Assembly: GCF_900609065.1 (NCBI RefSeq)
Contig: NZ_UXAU01000009.1
Location: 186,001-250,000, forward strand
Origin: Arthrobacter ulcerisalmonis
Lineage (GTDB): Bacteria; Actinomycetota; Actinomycetes; Actinomycetales; Micrococcaceae
DNA: 64,000 nt
Direction of reading: 5' to 3'
Part shown: in pieces, positions 54,230 through 62,526 of the stretch
Numbering within the stretch: the first letter of the stretch is position 1
How the letters are laid out: the number at the start of each line of letters is the position of its first letter
Made by a program: the position numbers and the translations under genes
Notes under the pieces: generated by a model
What the model was told of the DNA's origin: nothing
Seen by the model: the letters and a program-made list of their open reading frames with translations, nothing else
Database searches by the model: none

Positions 54230-55428
54230 GACCGCCTGAACGCTGGCCCCTGCACCCGGCGCCGGTAGAAACGGAGTCGTTGTCCTCCTGGCTGCGGCGG
54301 ACGGCCGCCAGCTACGACATGTACTCCTATGAGCTGCTCGAACACGGGCTCGGTCACCGGGAACTCAACGACGCGGAGCTGGATCTGAACCCGCCGCCTC
54401 ACCTGCTCGACGAGCTCGCCAAACGCACCGGTCTCGACCACCACCACGTACATACCATGACCATGACCGGATGGGTGCCATGGCTCTTCGACAGCCTCGC
54501 ACCCGCCCCCGACAATTACGAAACCTATGTGCACCAACTCTCGGTGCTCCTGCCACCGAAGCGGCGCCAAATCTACACACCGGGGAAGTGGTTGCCGTGG
54601 CTCCCGGAAGCCGGGGCAAAGCGGGCATGCCGCGAATGCCTGGAGTCCGGCCCGAAGATACTGCTGTTCTGGCAATTGCCGCTCATGGCCAGCTGCCCGG
54701 TACACGGGCGCCGGCTGGAGTCCTATGAAGGACACCCGGCGGACTACATCCTGTGGGCAACTCCCGCCGATGACCAGCGGGAGCTCCCCAAGTCATCGAC
54801 CCTGATGGACCGGCGCACCTGGCAGGCGATAACAACAGGATCCGTGGACCTTCCCCGGCGCTCGGTTCATGCCGGGGTCTGGTTCCGGCTGCTGCGGACC
54901 CTGCTGGACGAGCTCAGCACGGCCCGGGGGAGATACGGCCGGCAACTGGAGGACGTGCGCCGGGTCTGGGACCGCTGCGGCCATCCGTTCCGTGCAGGCC
55001 TGCATTCATGGCAACCGTTCGAGACCCTCGACTGGACCAGACAGCAGCAACTGCTCGAAGCCGCTGCCGCCGCGATGGAAATGATCGAGGACGGCTCGCT
55101 GACCGCCCTGGGTACCTCTGCGCACCTTCTGCGTCCCGAACCGAATGCCCCGATCAGCGACGGAACCCCGCCCGGATCCTTGACAGGCACCGCCGGCGCG
55201 CAGAAGCAGCCGACACTGGACGAGCTCTGGAACCAGGTGACGGCTACCTTGGACTTATGCATCGCAGCAGCCAAAAAGGATCCCGTGGTCGCGAAGCACC
55301 TCTTCGACTTCGCACGCTACGGGTGCCGCAATGAAGAATCTGTGCGCGGTCTTAGGGACACCTTCGCCGAGCTTCAGATACCCCTCGACTTTCTGTCACA
55401 AACACAAGGAGATAGACCCTTTGCCTGA
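54226..55428 (+). CDS. tniQ: TniQ, transposition/target selection protein
   Basis: 400 residues. The N-terminal TniQ domain (PAPVETESLSSWLRRTAASY) is followed by a zinc-finger region (CRECLESGPKILLFWQLPLM then ASCPVHGRRL). TniQ is related to TnsD/TniQ of Tn7 and CRISPR-associated transposons. It starts at GTG inside the tniB stop (GTGA overlap). Confidence 0.9.
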   Translation: MRPPERWPLHPAPVETESLSSWLRRTAASYDMYSYELLEHGLGHRELNDAELDLNPPPHLLDELAKRTGLDHHHVHTMTMTGWVPWLFDSLAPAPDNYETYVHQLSVLLPPKRRQIYTPGKWLPWLPEAGAKRACRECLESGPKILLFWQLPLMASCPVHGRRLESYEGHPADYILWATPADDQRELPKSSTLMDRRTWQAITTGSVDLPRRSVHAGVWFRLLRTLLDELSTARGRYGRQLEDVRRVWDRCGHPFRAGLHSWQPFETLDWTRQQQLLEAAAAAMEMIEDGSLTALGTSAHLLRPEPNAPISDGTPPGSLTGTAGAQKQPTLDELWNQVTATLDLCIAAAKKDPVVAKHLFDFARYGCRNEESVRGLRDTFAELQIPLDFLSQTQGDRPFA

Positions 55429-55529
55429 CGTAGAATAAGTAACGGGATAAGTGACATATTCCGATTTCGAACCGGACTGAAATCCCGATGTCACTTAAAC
55501 GAACGTATAAATGACAGAGGAGAACTGCC
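55429..55529. promoter_or_regulatory. Putative res site between tniQ and tniR
   Basis: This 100-bp gap has AAGTGACAT (55449-55457) and its inverse ATGTCACTT (55488-55496), plus a further ATAAATGACA near 55508. Tn5053-family elements resolve cointegrates at a res site in this position. The boundaries of the subsites cannot be fixed by eye. Confidence 0.65.
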
Positions 55530-56139
55530 GTGCTCGTCGGATACATGCGTGTCTCCAAAGCCGACGGATCCCAGACCACTAACCTGCAGCGCGACGCACT
55601 CCTGGCTGCCGGCGTTGGTACGGAGTCCTTCTATGAGGACAGGGCATCCGGGAAGAAGGACGACCGGCCCCAGCTGGCCGCGTGCCTGAAAGCTCTGCGT
55701 CACGGCGATACCTTGGTCGTCTGGAAACTTGACCGACTCGGCCGGGACCTGCGGCACCTGGTCAACATCGTCCACGACCTGACCGAACGCGGCATCGGAT
55801 TGAAGGTCCTCACCGGCCAGGGCGCCGCCATCGACACCACCACTGCCTCCGGCAAGCTGGTTTTCGGCATCTTCGCTGCCCTCGCCGAGTTCGAACGCGA
55901 ACTCATCTCAGAACGCACCCTCGCGGGCCTGGCCGCCGCCCGCGCCCGGCCGCAAGGGGGGACGCCCCTACAAAATGACAGCAGCCAAGGTCCGTCTCGC
56001 CATGGCATCGATGGGCAAGCCCGGCACTAAAGTCAGCGAACTCTGTGCCGAACTTGGTATCACCCGCCAGACCCTGTATCGGCACGTATCACCCACAGGT
56101 GAGCTTCGTCCTGACGGAGAGAGGCTTCTTTCTTCCTAA
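55530..56139 (+). pseudogene. tniR: TniR serine resolvase with frameshift after the catalytic domain
   Basis: The catalytic domain is intact: MLVGYMRVSKADGSQTTNLQ (nucleophile Ser9), WKLDRLGRDLRHLV and ALAEFERELISERTLAGLAA. At about 55945-55950 the reading frame shifts; two bases appear to be missing within CGCGCCCGGCCGC. The frame then runs to an early stop at 56030. In the shifted frame the rest of a normal resolvase follows, GRKGGRPYKMTAAKVRLAMA and then the HTH SELCAELGITRQTLYRHV, ending at 56139. Without its DNA-binding domain the product should not resolve cointegrates. Confidence 0.85.
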
Positions 56140-56153
56140 CTGTCTTTTTCAGT

Positions 56154-56948
56154 TCACTGGCTTGGTGGCAGTGTGCCCAGGGCTCGTCTTAGGTTGGCCA
56201 CAGCCACGGTCATGTGATCTTTCATGGCCTGTCGTGCTGCGGGTTGGTCCTGAGCTTTGATGGCCTCGAGTATGGGCAAGTGAAGAGCGAGGGAGTCGCA
56301 GAGGTTTACATCGCTGCTGAGCACTTTGTCCGTCCATGACTGCATGAGGCTTCGAATGTTCAGGATGACACCTTCGAGTACGGGATTACCGCTTGCTTTG
56401 GCGATTGAGAGGTGAAAGGCGATGTCGGCCGCTGCGTACCGGGCGGAGTCGCCTCTTGCGGCCGCGTCTTGCATGAAGGCATAGTGCTGCTCTATCCGAA
56501 TGAGATCTTCCGGGGTTGCCGTTCCTGCCGCCATTTCAACGAGTGTTGTTTCCAAAACAGAGCGGGCTTCGATCAGGGCCTCAATCGAGTGATCGCCCAG
56601 GAATAGACCCCATTCAACGATCTTTGGTAGCAGGTTGGATGTTTTGTTGGTCAGGAAGGTTCCATCGCCTTGTCGGATTTCGAGGAATCCAAGGATATTC
56701 AAGAGTTTCAGAGCTTCGCGCAGGACGTTGCGTCCAACTCCAAGTTGCTCTGCGAGTTGGCGTTCTCCGGGTAGTCGTTGGCCAGGCAGGATATCGCTGT
56801 GAGCCAGGAATGCCAGCAGTTTTTGGGTCAGGTCGATGCTGGTTCCGCTGCGGCTGGGAGGTTCCGGTTCGACTTCCTGTGACGTGATACGCAGGTGGTT
56901 GTAGCTTGATGGGGCGAGCCGGCGGGTCTTGGCGGTCGAGTTAGCCAT
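56154..56948 (-). CDS. GntR-family (FCD) regulator of the transposon cargo
   Basis: 264 residues. An N-terminal extension of about 35 residues precedes the winged HTH (ILPGQRLPGERQLAEQLGVGRNVLREALKLL, about 52-82) and an FCD ligand domain (ADIAFHLSIAKASGN, LHLPILEAIKAQD). It is last in the five-gene minus-strand cluster. The ATG directly follows the aldolase stop (TAAATG), so translation is coupled. It probably senses the substrate or an intermediate. Confidence 0.9.
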   Translation of the reverse strand: MANSTAKTRRLAPSSYNHLRITSQEVEPEPPSRSGTSIDLTQKLLAFLAHSDILPGQRLPGERQLAEQLGVGRNVLREALKLLNILGFLEIRQGDGTFLTNKTSNLLPKIVEWGLFLGDHSIEALIEARSVLETTLVEMAAGTATPEDLIRIEQHYAFMQDAAARGDSARYAAADIAFHLSIAKASGNPVLEGVILNIRSLMQSWTDKVLSSDVNLCDSLALHLPILEAIKAQDQPAARQAMKDHMTVAVANLRRALGTLPPSQ

Positions 56949-57740
56949 TTAGTACCCCCCTCCTGTCTGTGTTGTGGCCGCGCTGCTGAGACGGGTGGTT
57001 TCTATCCTGTCCTGCGCGGCGTTTCTTAGGAAGGAAACATCGTTTCCCGGCGTGACCAGGTCAAATCCTGCATCAGCTAATTTACGTGCCTCGGTTCCGT
57101 TACCGCAAAAGATCCCGGCTGCCAGTCCGTGGTGGTGGGCGCGTTCTGCCACGGTGCAGGCAATGTCGAAGATCTCAGCTGAGATGGGCCCGCCTGCGTG
57201 AAGGCCGAGGTCCAGGGCAAGATCGTTGGGTCCCACGTATACCCCGTACAGGCCCTCGGTGGAAAGTATTGCGTCCAGGTTCTTCAGTGCTTGGGAGGAC
57301 TCGATCATCGCCCACGGCATGATCGTCTCCATAGAGGCTGTCAAGTAGTCCTGGCCTCCATAGAGCAGGCCTCGGGAAGGGCCGAATGACCGGCGGCCGA
57401 ACGGAGGGTAGAAGCAGGCTGCTACAAGTTCCTGGGCCAGTTCTGCGGTATCCGTTGACGGAGCGATAATGCCGTAAGCGCCGGCGTCAAGGAGCCAGCC
57501 GATTTCCGGCGAGTTCAAAGATGAGGGACGGACCATTGGTGTTGCCGGGCCAGCGGAGACTGCCTGGAGCATTTGCACGATGCCTTCGCGTCCCAGCATC
57601 CCGTGTTGAGCGTCGATGGTGACGCTGTCGAAGCCAGCATGGGATAGCACCTCGGCTGCGTAGGTGCTATTCAGAGACATCCATGCGTTGACTGCGGTGT
57701 TACCGGCGCTGATGTGCTCGCGAAGGGCGTTTTTTCTCAT
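56949..57740 (-). CDS. HpcH/HpaI-family aldolase
   Basis: A 263-residue class II (metal-dependent) pyruvate aldolase. Motifs: VTIDAQHGMLGREGIVQML, the metal/pyruvate site GAYGIIAPSTDTAELAQELV, AMIESSQALKNLDAILS (metal Glu) and VYVGPNDLALDLGL (metal Asp). It resembles 4-hydroxy-2-oxoheptanedioate and 2-keto-3-deoxy-rhamnonate aldolases, which release pyruvate. In this cluster it would catalyse the last carbon-carbon cleavage. The substrate is unknown. Confidence 0.9.
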   Translation of the reverse strand: MRKNALREHISAGNTAVNAWMSLNSTYAAEVLSHAGFDSVTIDAQHGMLGREGIVQMLQAVSAGPATPMVRPSSLNSPEIGWLLDAGAYGIIAPSTDTAELAQELVAACFYPPFGRRSFGPSRGLLYGGQDYLTASMETIMPWAMIESSQALKNLDAILSTEGLYGVYVGPNDLALDLGLHAGGPISAEIFDIACTVAERAHHHGLAAGIFCGNGTEARKLADAGFDLVTPGNDVSFLRNAAQDRIETTRLSSAATTQTGGGY

Positions 57741-57814
57741 TTTGTGTCTCTTCTGTGGCGGTACAGGGAAGGGGTCCGGCGGCGGCTTACGCGCCGCCGG
57801 ACCTTGGGGTTGGT

Positions 57815-58972
57815 TTAGTCGTCCTCTGTCATCATGGCGAGGAGGAATGTTGGTGCTATGTAGCCGTCAGCGTCGCGGGAGAGGCCTTTGTCCTTGACGT
57901 CGCGCCATACTTCTTCTGACCAGTGCAGTCGGACTCTGGCGTCACCACCGTTGACGACGACGAGTTCGCCGAATTCTTCCCCGTCACTGGTCTCCTCGAC
58001 CTGGAAACGCCGCCAGGCGTTCTGAGGGATGGAGAGGGTGTCCTCTGGGTGCAGAGTGACACTGACTTCCTCGGTCCCATCATTCAGTGTCACGGTCCAG
58101 ATACCGCTCTTGATGATCAGGACCTGTGTTTCTTTGTGCCAGTGCTTGAGCATGCCTTCGCCCTGGCGTGCCCGCAGCCAGGCGACGTTGAAGGAATGCG
58201 GGTTGGAGACCCGCGGGGCCAAGTCGCGGTCCTCGGACATGCCGTAGCCGATGACCGAGGCAAGCTGTGCGTTGCCGCCGGGAAGCCCAGTGCAGAGGAA
58301 GGGGTGTTCGGAGTAGACGAGGTCTTCCTTAGAAGTGATGCGTTGCCGCATCTCCTCGGGACTGTAGTTCCGCAGGCTTTCGACCATGTCACGCGGCATG
58401 GGACGGATGAGTTCGCCTTCTTCGGGGAGGGGATCTCCGGCGACGGTGTCAATGAGCCTGTTATCGGAGGTCAGGTAGAGCCCGTGTCCTTCTGCTTCTT
58501 CGAGAACCGAGGGACCCCAGATGATCCCGCCTGTGTCGGATTGGCCAAGAGCGGTGAAGAGCCAGCCGTCATCAACACCTTCGTTGGTGAAACCCCGGAA
58601 GATCCAGGTCGGGACGGTGATGATGTCCCCTTCGTGGGACACGTATTCGCCGCCTTTTCCATCGCGTCCCCAGCGGAACCGCCAGGTGCCGCGGAAGTTG
58701 AAAAACACTTCAGCCGTGAAGTGCATGTGCAGGGAGTTGGTCACACCGTTAGGCATGGCCGCGGCGCCGATGTTGTATCCGTGGTCTTCCTGGAGGTTGA
58801 TGACCTGCCCGGAGTTCTGGGAAACGCCGTTGCCGATCAAGGCGTAGTTTTCCTTCTTGTCAGACCCCGGAGTGCGGCAGTCAATGAATGCGGCATTGCA
58901 GGAGACAAGTTCTGGCCGGCGGATGGTGCGCCTCTTGAGCTCGTTTGAGCTGATGACTGGGTTCTGAATCAT
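57815..58972 (-). CDS. Bicupin protein, putative dioxygenase
   Basis: A 385-residue protein with two cupin domains. The first has NSLHMHFTAEVFFNFRGTWR with EGDIITVPTWIFRGF (about 75-130). The second has MLKHWHKETQVLIIKSGIWT with PEDTLSIPQNAWRRF (about 270-330). Both keep histidines that could bind metal. Size and layout recall gentisate/salicylate 1,2-dioxygenases, but no stretch clearly fixes it to that family. It lies between a hydrolase and a pyruvate aldolase, so a ring-opening or oxidative step is plausible. Its ATG overlaps the hydrolase stop (ATGA-type). Confidence 0.75.
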   Translation of the reverse strand: MIQNPVISSNELKRRTIRRPELVSCNAAFIDCRTPGSDKKENYALIGNGVSQNSGQVINLQEDHGYNIGAAAMPNGVTNSLHMHFTAEVFFNFRGTWRFRWGRDGKGGEYVSHEGDIITVPTWIFRGFTNEGVDDGWLFTALGQSDTGGIIWGPSVLEEAEGHGLYLTSDNRLIDTVAGDPLPEEGELIRPMPRDMVESLRNYSPEEMRQRITSKEDLVYSEHPFLCTGLPGGNAQLASVIGYGMSEDRDLAPRVSNPHSFNVAWLRARQGEGMLKHWHKETQVLIIKSGIWTVTLNDGTEEVSVTLHPEDTLSIPQNAWRRFQVEETSDGEEFGELVVVNGGDARVRLHWSEEVWRDVKDKGLSRDADGYIAPTFLLAMMTEDD

Positions 58973-59748
58973 AGTGCTACTTTCTCTGTTCGTGATGGAG
59001 ATGGGGTCAGTTGGTGGTCGCGGAAACTCTCCTGCAGCCAGCGCGTAAGTTGTGAGGCCACTTTCTCCGGCGTGGTCAGGGGGGCCATGTGTGAGACGCC
59101 GTGGATGACTTCGTTCCGTCCTTTGCGGGCGTAGAAGGCTGTTTCCGTCGCGATTGGTAGGGGGATCAGCTGGTCTTCTGCGGCAACGACCGAAAGCACC
59201 GGACCTTCAAATTCCCTAAGCCCGGGCCGCTCATCGACCCGGCTTTTTTGAATGCCGAGCTGATTAATCAGCCCTTGTGGGCCCGTCTCGGTAACCATGG
59301 CACGGCAGATACCAGTGACCGAAGCGAGCTCGTTCGGTGAAAGGAATCTTTCGCCGCCGACCAAACGCTCAACGATCCCATTGACGCGTTCTTCGACCAA
59401 TCCGTGGGTCGCTGCTTCGGTTTCCTCGTGCCAAAGCTGCTGTTGATCCAGGCGGGGAGGGTTTGGATTCGAGCACAACAGAGCCATTCCCGCTACCAAT
59501 TCCGGGTGAGCGCGTGCTGTTGCCATGGCCACGGTTCCTCCCAGGGAGTGGCCTACTAGCACTGCCGGTTCGGTGATCGATCTCGCAAGGGAAGCAACCG
59601 CCGCTGTTAGCGAAGATTCCCCTGCCACGTGGGTACTGATCCGGGTTCCGGGCAAAGTCCGCTGCAGTTCCGCCTGAAGAGGGGCGAACATCGCGGCGGT
59701 GCACTGCATCCCGGGAATCATGATCAAAGGAGGTGTGGTGCCCGACAT
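58969..59748 (-). CDS. Alpha/beta hydrolase
   Basis: 259 residues of the alpha/beta-hydrolase fold. Start MSGTTPPLIMIPGMQCTAAM (ATG overlapping the MHS stop), oxyanion strand LIMIPGM, nucleophile Ser in VLVGHSLGGTVAMA (about residue 90), Asp in VVAAEDQLIPL and His in VIHGVSHMAPL. It is similar in size to ring-fission-product or enol-lactone hydrolases. Frames upstream of 59748 belong to the transporter gene's shadow. Confidence 0.87.
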   Translation of the reverse strand: MSGTTPPLIMIPGMQCTAAMFAPLQAELQRTLPGTRISTHVAGESSLTAAVASLARSITEPAVLVGHSLGGTVAMATARAHPELVAGMALLCSNPNPPRLDQQQLWHEETEAATHGLVEERVNGIVERLVGGERFLSPNELASVTGICRAMVTETGPQGLINQLGIQKSRVDERPGLREFEGPVLSVVAAEDQLIPLPIATETAFYARKGRNEVIHGVSHMAPLTTPEKVASQLTRWLQESFRDHQLTPSPSRTEKVAL

Positions 59749-61145
59749 CACGCGCCCTGAACCTCGGTGTTCAACTCCGGGTTGTAGTCGTCGTGGGCGA
59801 GGTCTTTGCGGAAGGTTTCCTTGTAGTACCGCAGGACCACGATCAGTGAAATCACCGAGATGGCGCACACGTAGAGTGCGACTGACATGATGGTTCCGGT
59901 GGCCCCAACGAGCGCGGTGGCAATGAAGGGCGAAGTGCCTGCGAAGATGCAGAAGGCCAGGTTGAAGGCGATGGACCCAGCTGTGTACCGCATCCGGGTG
60001 GGAAACATTTCGGCCAAGCATACGGTCACGCTGACAGCAATGAAGAAGATGGGAATCAAGTAGAGAAGCTGACCGATAACCGCGCTTTCGAAGGTCCGCG
60101 CACTGATGATCAGGAACGCGACCGGGACCACTGCCAACGGTGTGATGCATCCGGCGACCAACATCTTTTTGCGTCCGATACGGTCCGACAGACGTCCTGA
60201 GAAATAAAGCAGGGGAAGAAGCACGAGCAATGCGATGCTGGTTGAGGCCACCGACAAACCCAGGCTTAATGGAGTACCGCCCTGGGTCTTGCTCTGCAGG
60301 TACGCCGGAATGTAGGCGGTCCAAGTGTATGAGAGAACGGCATTGGTCATAGCGAAGCCCGAGAAAATCAGGATCGGCTTCCACTGCGTCCGCAGAGTTT
60401 GACCGATAGTCGTCGCAGGCATCTCCTCCGACAGAAGCTTCGCTGCCTCCTGGAGTTCCTGCTGGCGCCGGAACTCAGGGGTGTCCTGGACATTCTTGCG
60501 GAGATAGAAACCCGCGATCGTTAACGGCAGGGCGATGAGAAAGGGAACACGCCACCCCCAATCCAACATTGCCTGCTGCCCGATAAGCGACGAAAGACCG
60601 AATGCCAAACCAGTACCGGTGAGAAGGCCCGCAAAAACGGAAATGGAAACGAAGGACGTGTACCGTGCACGGCGGTCCTTCGGACCATACTCCACCACGA
60701 AAGACACAGCCCCGGCGTACTCCCCGCCTGCGGCAAGACCCTGGCCCATACGCAGAGTCAAGAGAAGAATCGGCGCCCACATGCCAATAACTGCATAGGT
60801 GGGAAGGAAGCCGATCGCGGCCGTAAGGAATCCCATGATGATGATCGTGAGCGAGAGGATGCTCTTGCGGCCAACCCGGTCACCCAATCGACCGAAAATG
60901 AATCCGCCCAGAGGACGGATCAGAAAGCCCAAAGCAAGTCCGGCAAAAACACTCAACTGGCCAACCAAGGGGTTATCTGACGGAAAGAACACCTGGGCGA
61001 GCACCGCACTCATCGCCGCGTACGCACCAAACTCATACTGCTCGGTGTAGTTTCCAATCACGCCGGCGAGGACTGCCTTACGCAGCTTCCTCGGGCTCGT
61101 CTGCGCCGGCACCGTTGCCACGCCTGCAGGTAAAGCACTCATCAT
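59748..61145 (-). CDS. MFS transporter, MHS type (cargo uptake gene)
   Basis: 465 residues, 12 helices: AVLAGVIGNYTEQYEFGAYAA (helix 1), RPLGGFIFGRLGDRVGRKS, RMGQGLAAGGEYAGAVSFVV, DRIGRKKMLVAG and AEMFPTRMRYTAGSIAFNLA. First gene of the cargo operon. ATG 61145 follows AAGGA at 5 bp. It presumably imports the aromatic or organic acid degraded by the downstream enzymes. Confidence 0.9.
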   Translation of the reverse strand: MMSALPAGVATVPAQTSPRKLRKAVLAGVIGNYTEQYEFGAYAAMSAVLAQVFFPSDNPLVGQLSVFAGLALGFLIRPLGGFIFGRLGDRVGRKSILSLTIIIMGFLTAAIGFLPTYAVIGMWAPILLLTLRMGQGLAAGGEYAGAVSFVVEYGPKDRRARYTSFVSISVFAGLLTGTGLAFGLSSLIGQQAMLDWGWRVPFLIALPLTIAGFYLRKNVQDTPEFRRQQELQEAAKLLSEEMPATTIGQTLRTQWKPILIFSGFAMTNAVLSYTWTAYIPAYLQSKTQGGTPLSLGLSVASTSIALLVLLPLLYFSGRLSDRIGRKKMLVAGCITPLAVVPVAFLIISARTFESAVIGQLLYLIPIFFIAVSVTVCLAEMFPTRMRYTAGSIAFNLAFCIFAGTSPFIATALVGATGTIMSVALYVCAISVISLIVVLRYYKETFRKDLAHDDYNPELNTEVQGA

Positions 61146-61468
61146 CGAGAATCCTTGAATCGGGAGAAGGGATATGGGCCCCGCTGTTCCCACGGGGCGA
61201 TGGATCGAATGTATCCCGACTCACGTTGATAGGTCGACCGGTACGCCTATAGCGTTACCAATTCGTTATATACTATTTGAATGCCGGAGTGGGAATGGCG
61301 AGGATCCGGCCGGAGTACGCCCCGGCCGACCCTGGGGACTTCCGGTTTATGTTCAGCAGACCTAAAATTTTCCCGGGTTCTGCGAGCAAAGAGCTGGGAA
61401 GGTAGTGGATGCCCAGCAAGGGATCACCCAACGGGCTGAGGGGCTGTGCACGCGACTTTGGACATTCT
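61146..61468. promoter_or_regulatory. Cargo promoter region and right-end DNA of the transposon
   Basis: No gene. It holds an AT-rich promoter-like patch (61260-61280, ATATAC/TATAAC on the minus strand). At 61240-61259 there is an imperfect palindrome, GGTACGC-CTATA-GCGTTACC, a candidate operator for the cargo GntR regulator. The rest is spacer before the terminal repeats. Confidence 0.45.
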
Positions 61469-61493
61469 GTGCAGTCGACTTCGAAAACTGACA

Positions 61494-61498
61494 ACCGA
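61494..61498. repeat. Right target-site duplication of the Tni transposon (ACCGA)
   Basis: An exact copy of 51481-51485, directly following the terminal TGACA of the transposon. Confidence 0.92.
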
Positions 61499-61532
61499 TG
61501 CCTTGGGGGAGTTGGCCGCTCAGGCGCGTCAA

Positions 61533-61659
61533 AACTTGAGTCCGGTATCAAAGGTGGTCAAGGGGCGTGGGGGAGCGTTATTGAGTGCCTGGTTGGGGTG
61601 GTCTCCAGGCTGAAGTTGGGCTCGAGTTTCAACTTGAGTGCTATCTAGTGCTTGGTCAA
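61533..61659. repeat. Two copies of AACTTGAGT-N13-TGGTCAA
   Basis: 61533-61561 and 61631-61659 share both blocks with identical 13-bp spacing and lie 98 bp apart, just right of the transposon. Each has imperfect dyad symmetry (TTGA...TCAA). They could be recombinase or regulator sites; no partner gene is visible. Confidence 0.55.
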
Positions 61660-62249
61660 CCTGGTGTCGTATCCGTGTTTTGAATAGCACCCTTGCCGGC
61701 TGTATGAGTCAATGGACATGACCTTGCTCAAGGTGCGTTGGCTCCGGATGACCGCACCCATGTGGAGAGGGTGGCAGCCTGTTCGAGTCAGGCCGAGTCC
61801 GGGGGCCCTGTCAAAAGCAGGGCCCCAAGCCTCCCCCTCATTCCAGTTGTGCAGAGCGCAAGGAAATGGCCGTGTGAAACGTGTCCGTTAGACGATCCTC
61901 TACCGGTGGTCTCAGTTCTGCGGCAACTCGTCAGGAGTCCAGCTCGTGGTGAAACACCGCGCGTCCAGTCACCTTTGCCATCCACGCGCAGCTTTCCTCC
62001 TGACCTCCACACCTTCGAGTGCGCAGCCTCGTAGCTTGTTCCGGGACAAAAGGCAGATTTCTTCGGAGAGCAGCTCAGGGCGCCTCAGGTATAGAGCGGA
62101 TTTACAGGAGACTTAGCTCTCGGATGAGATCATCAGCGCTTATTTCTCCGCCGGCTCACACGCTATTCGGGCACTGAACTAGAGCCACTACGGAGAGTTG
62201 CTTATGTCCATCTGTGGTGTACGGCAAGGCACGGATTTCCAACATTGAA
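61660..62249. other. Gene-free mosaic DNA right of the transposon
   Basis: No convincing gene on either strand. It contains a perfect 9-bp hairpin GGGGCCCTG/CAGGGCCCC (61802-61826). Just before it lies a T-arm-like GCCTG-TTCGAGT-CAGGC (61777-61793), which may be a relic of a tRNA-like attachment site. Confidence 0.4.
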
Positions 62250-62276
62250 GGCCAGCACCTATGTGCCGGCTTTTTT
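62250..62276 (+). terminator. Rho-independent terminator
   Basis: GCC-A-GCAC-CTAT-GTGC-C-GGC followed by six T residues. It implies that something upstream is, or was, transcribed on the plus strand, although no gene remains. Confidence 0.7.
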
Positions 62277-62280
62277 CTTG

Positions 62281-62526
62281 CTACGCCGGTGCCTGATTTG
62301 GTTTGACGTCAAGCTTTCCTACCGCGGAGATGACCTCTAGAACGTTCGCAAAGCGCTGGGATGTGTCATGAGAGGAGCATTTCTGGACGAGCTTTGCCGC
62401 TTCGCCGTGGCCAGAGAGGAGTGATTCTCGGCCGGAGAAGATGAACGAGAGTACGAACCCAACGGAGTACATCTCGTTCACGAGATCGTAGCTCCGCTGC
62501 GCACCCTCGACTCGCTCCAGCTGCGA
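62281..62526 (-). pseudogene. Fragment resembling a protein-kinase C-lobe
   Basis: The open frame between two TAG codons reads SQLERVEGAQRSYDLVNEMY, then SVGFVLSFIFSGRESL, and later LVQKCSSHDTSQRFANVLEV. The pattern of 'Y-S-V-G-F-V-L then I-F-S-G-R then K-C...R-F' is that of subdomains IX-XI of Ser/Thr protein kinases. The N-lobe and catalytic loop are absent. Probably a remnant; similarity is by eye. Confidence 0.4.

Larger units (their letters stand above)
51486..61493. mobile_element. Complete Tn402/Tn5053 (Tni)-family transposon with catabolic cargo, 10,008 bp
   Basis: The ends are related 25-bp inverted repeats: TGTCATTTTC...CTGCAC at 51486-51510 and, in reverse, CTGCAC-type sequence ending ...CTGACA at 61469-61493; 19 of 25 positions agree. 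The left end closely matches the known Tn402 end next to tniA. ACCGA flanks both ends. Inside are tniA, tniB, tniQ, a res region and tniR in normal order, then five minus-strand catabolic genes (56154-61145). No mer genes, integrase or resistance cassette is present. Confidence 0.93.

Noticed and set aside
51486..55428. CRISPR-associated (Tn7-like) transposon
   Set aside because: tniA, tniB and tniQ are shared with such systems, but there is no cas12k, Cascade gene, repeat array or tracr-like region; the cargo and ends fit a plain Tn402/Tn5053-type element.
58969..60384. Long reading of the alpha/beta hydrolase with a 211-residue N-terminal extension
   Set aside because: The extension is the out-of-frame shadow of the MHS transporter; the true hydrolase starts at 59748 with MSGTTPPLIMIPGM.
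61714..61801. Possible class II tRNA ending in a T-arm-like GCCTG-TTCGAGT-CAGGC with GGAC...GTCC ends
   Set aside because: The acceptor has an A-A mismatch and no sensible D-arm or anticodon arm can be drawn. At best it is a tRNA relic; reported only as a note in the surrounding region.
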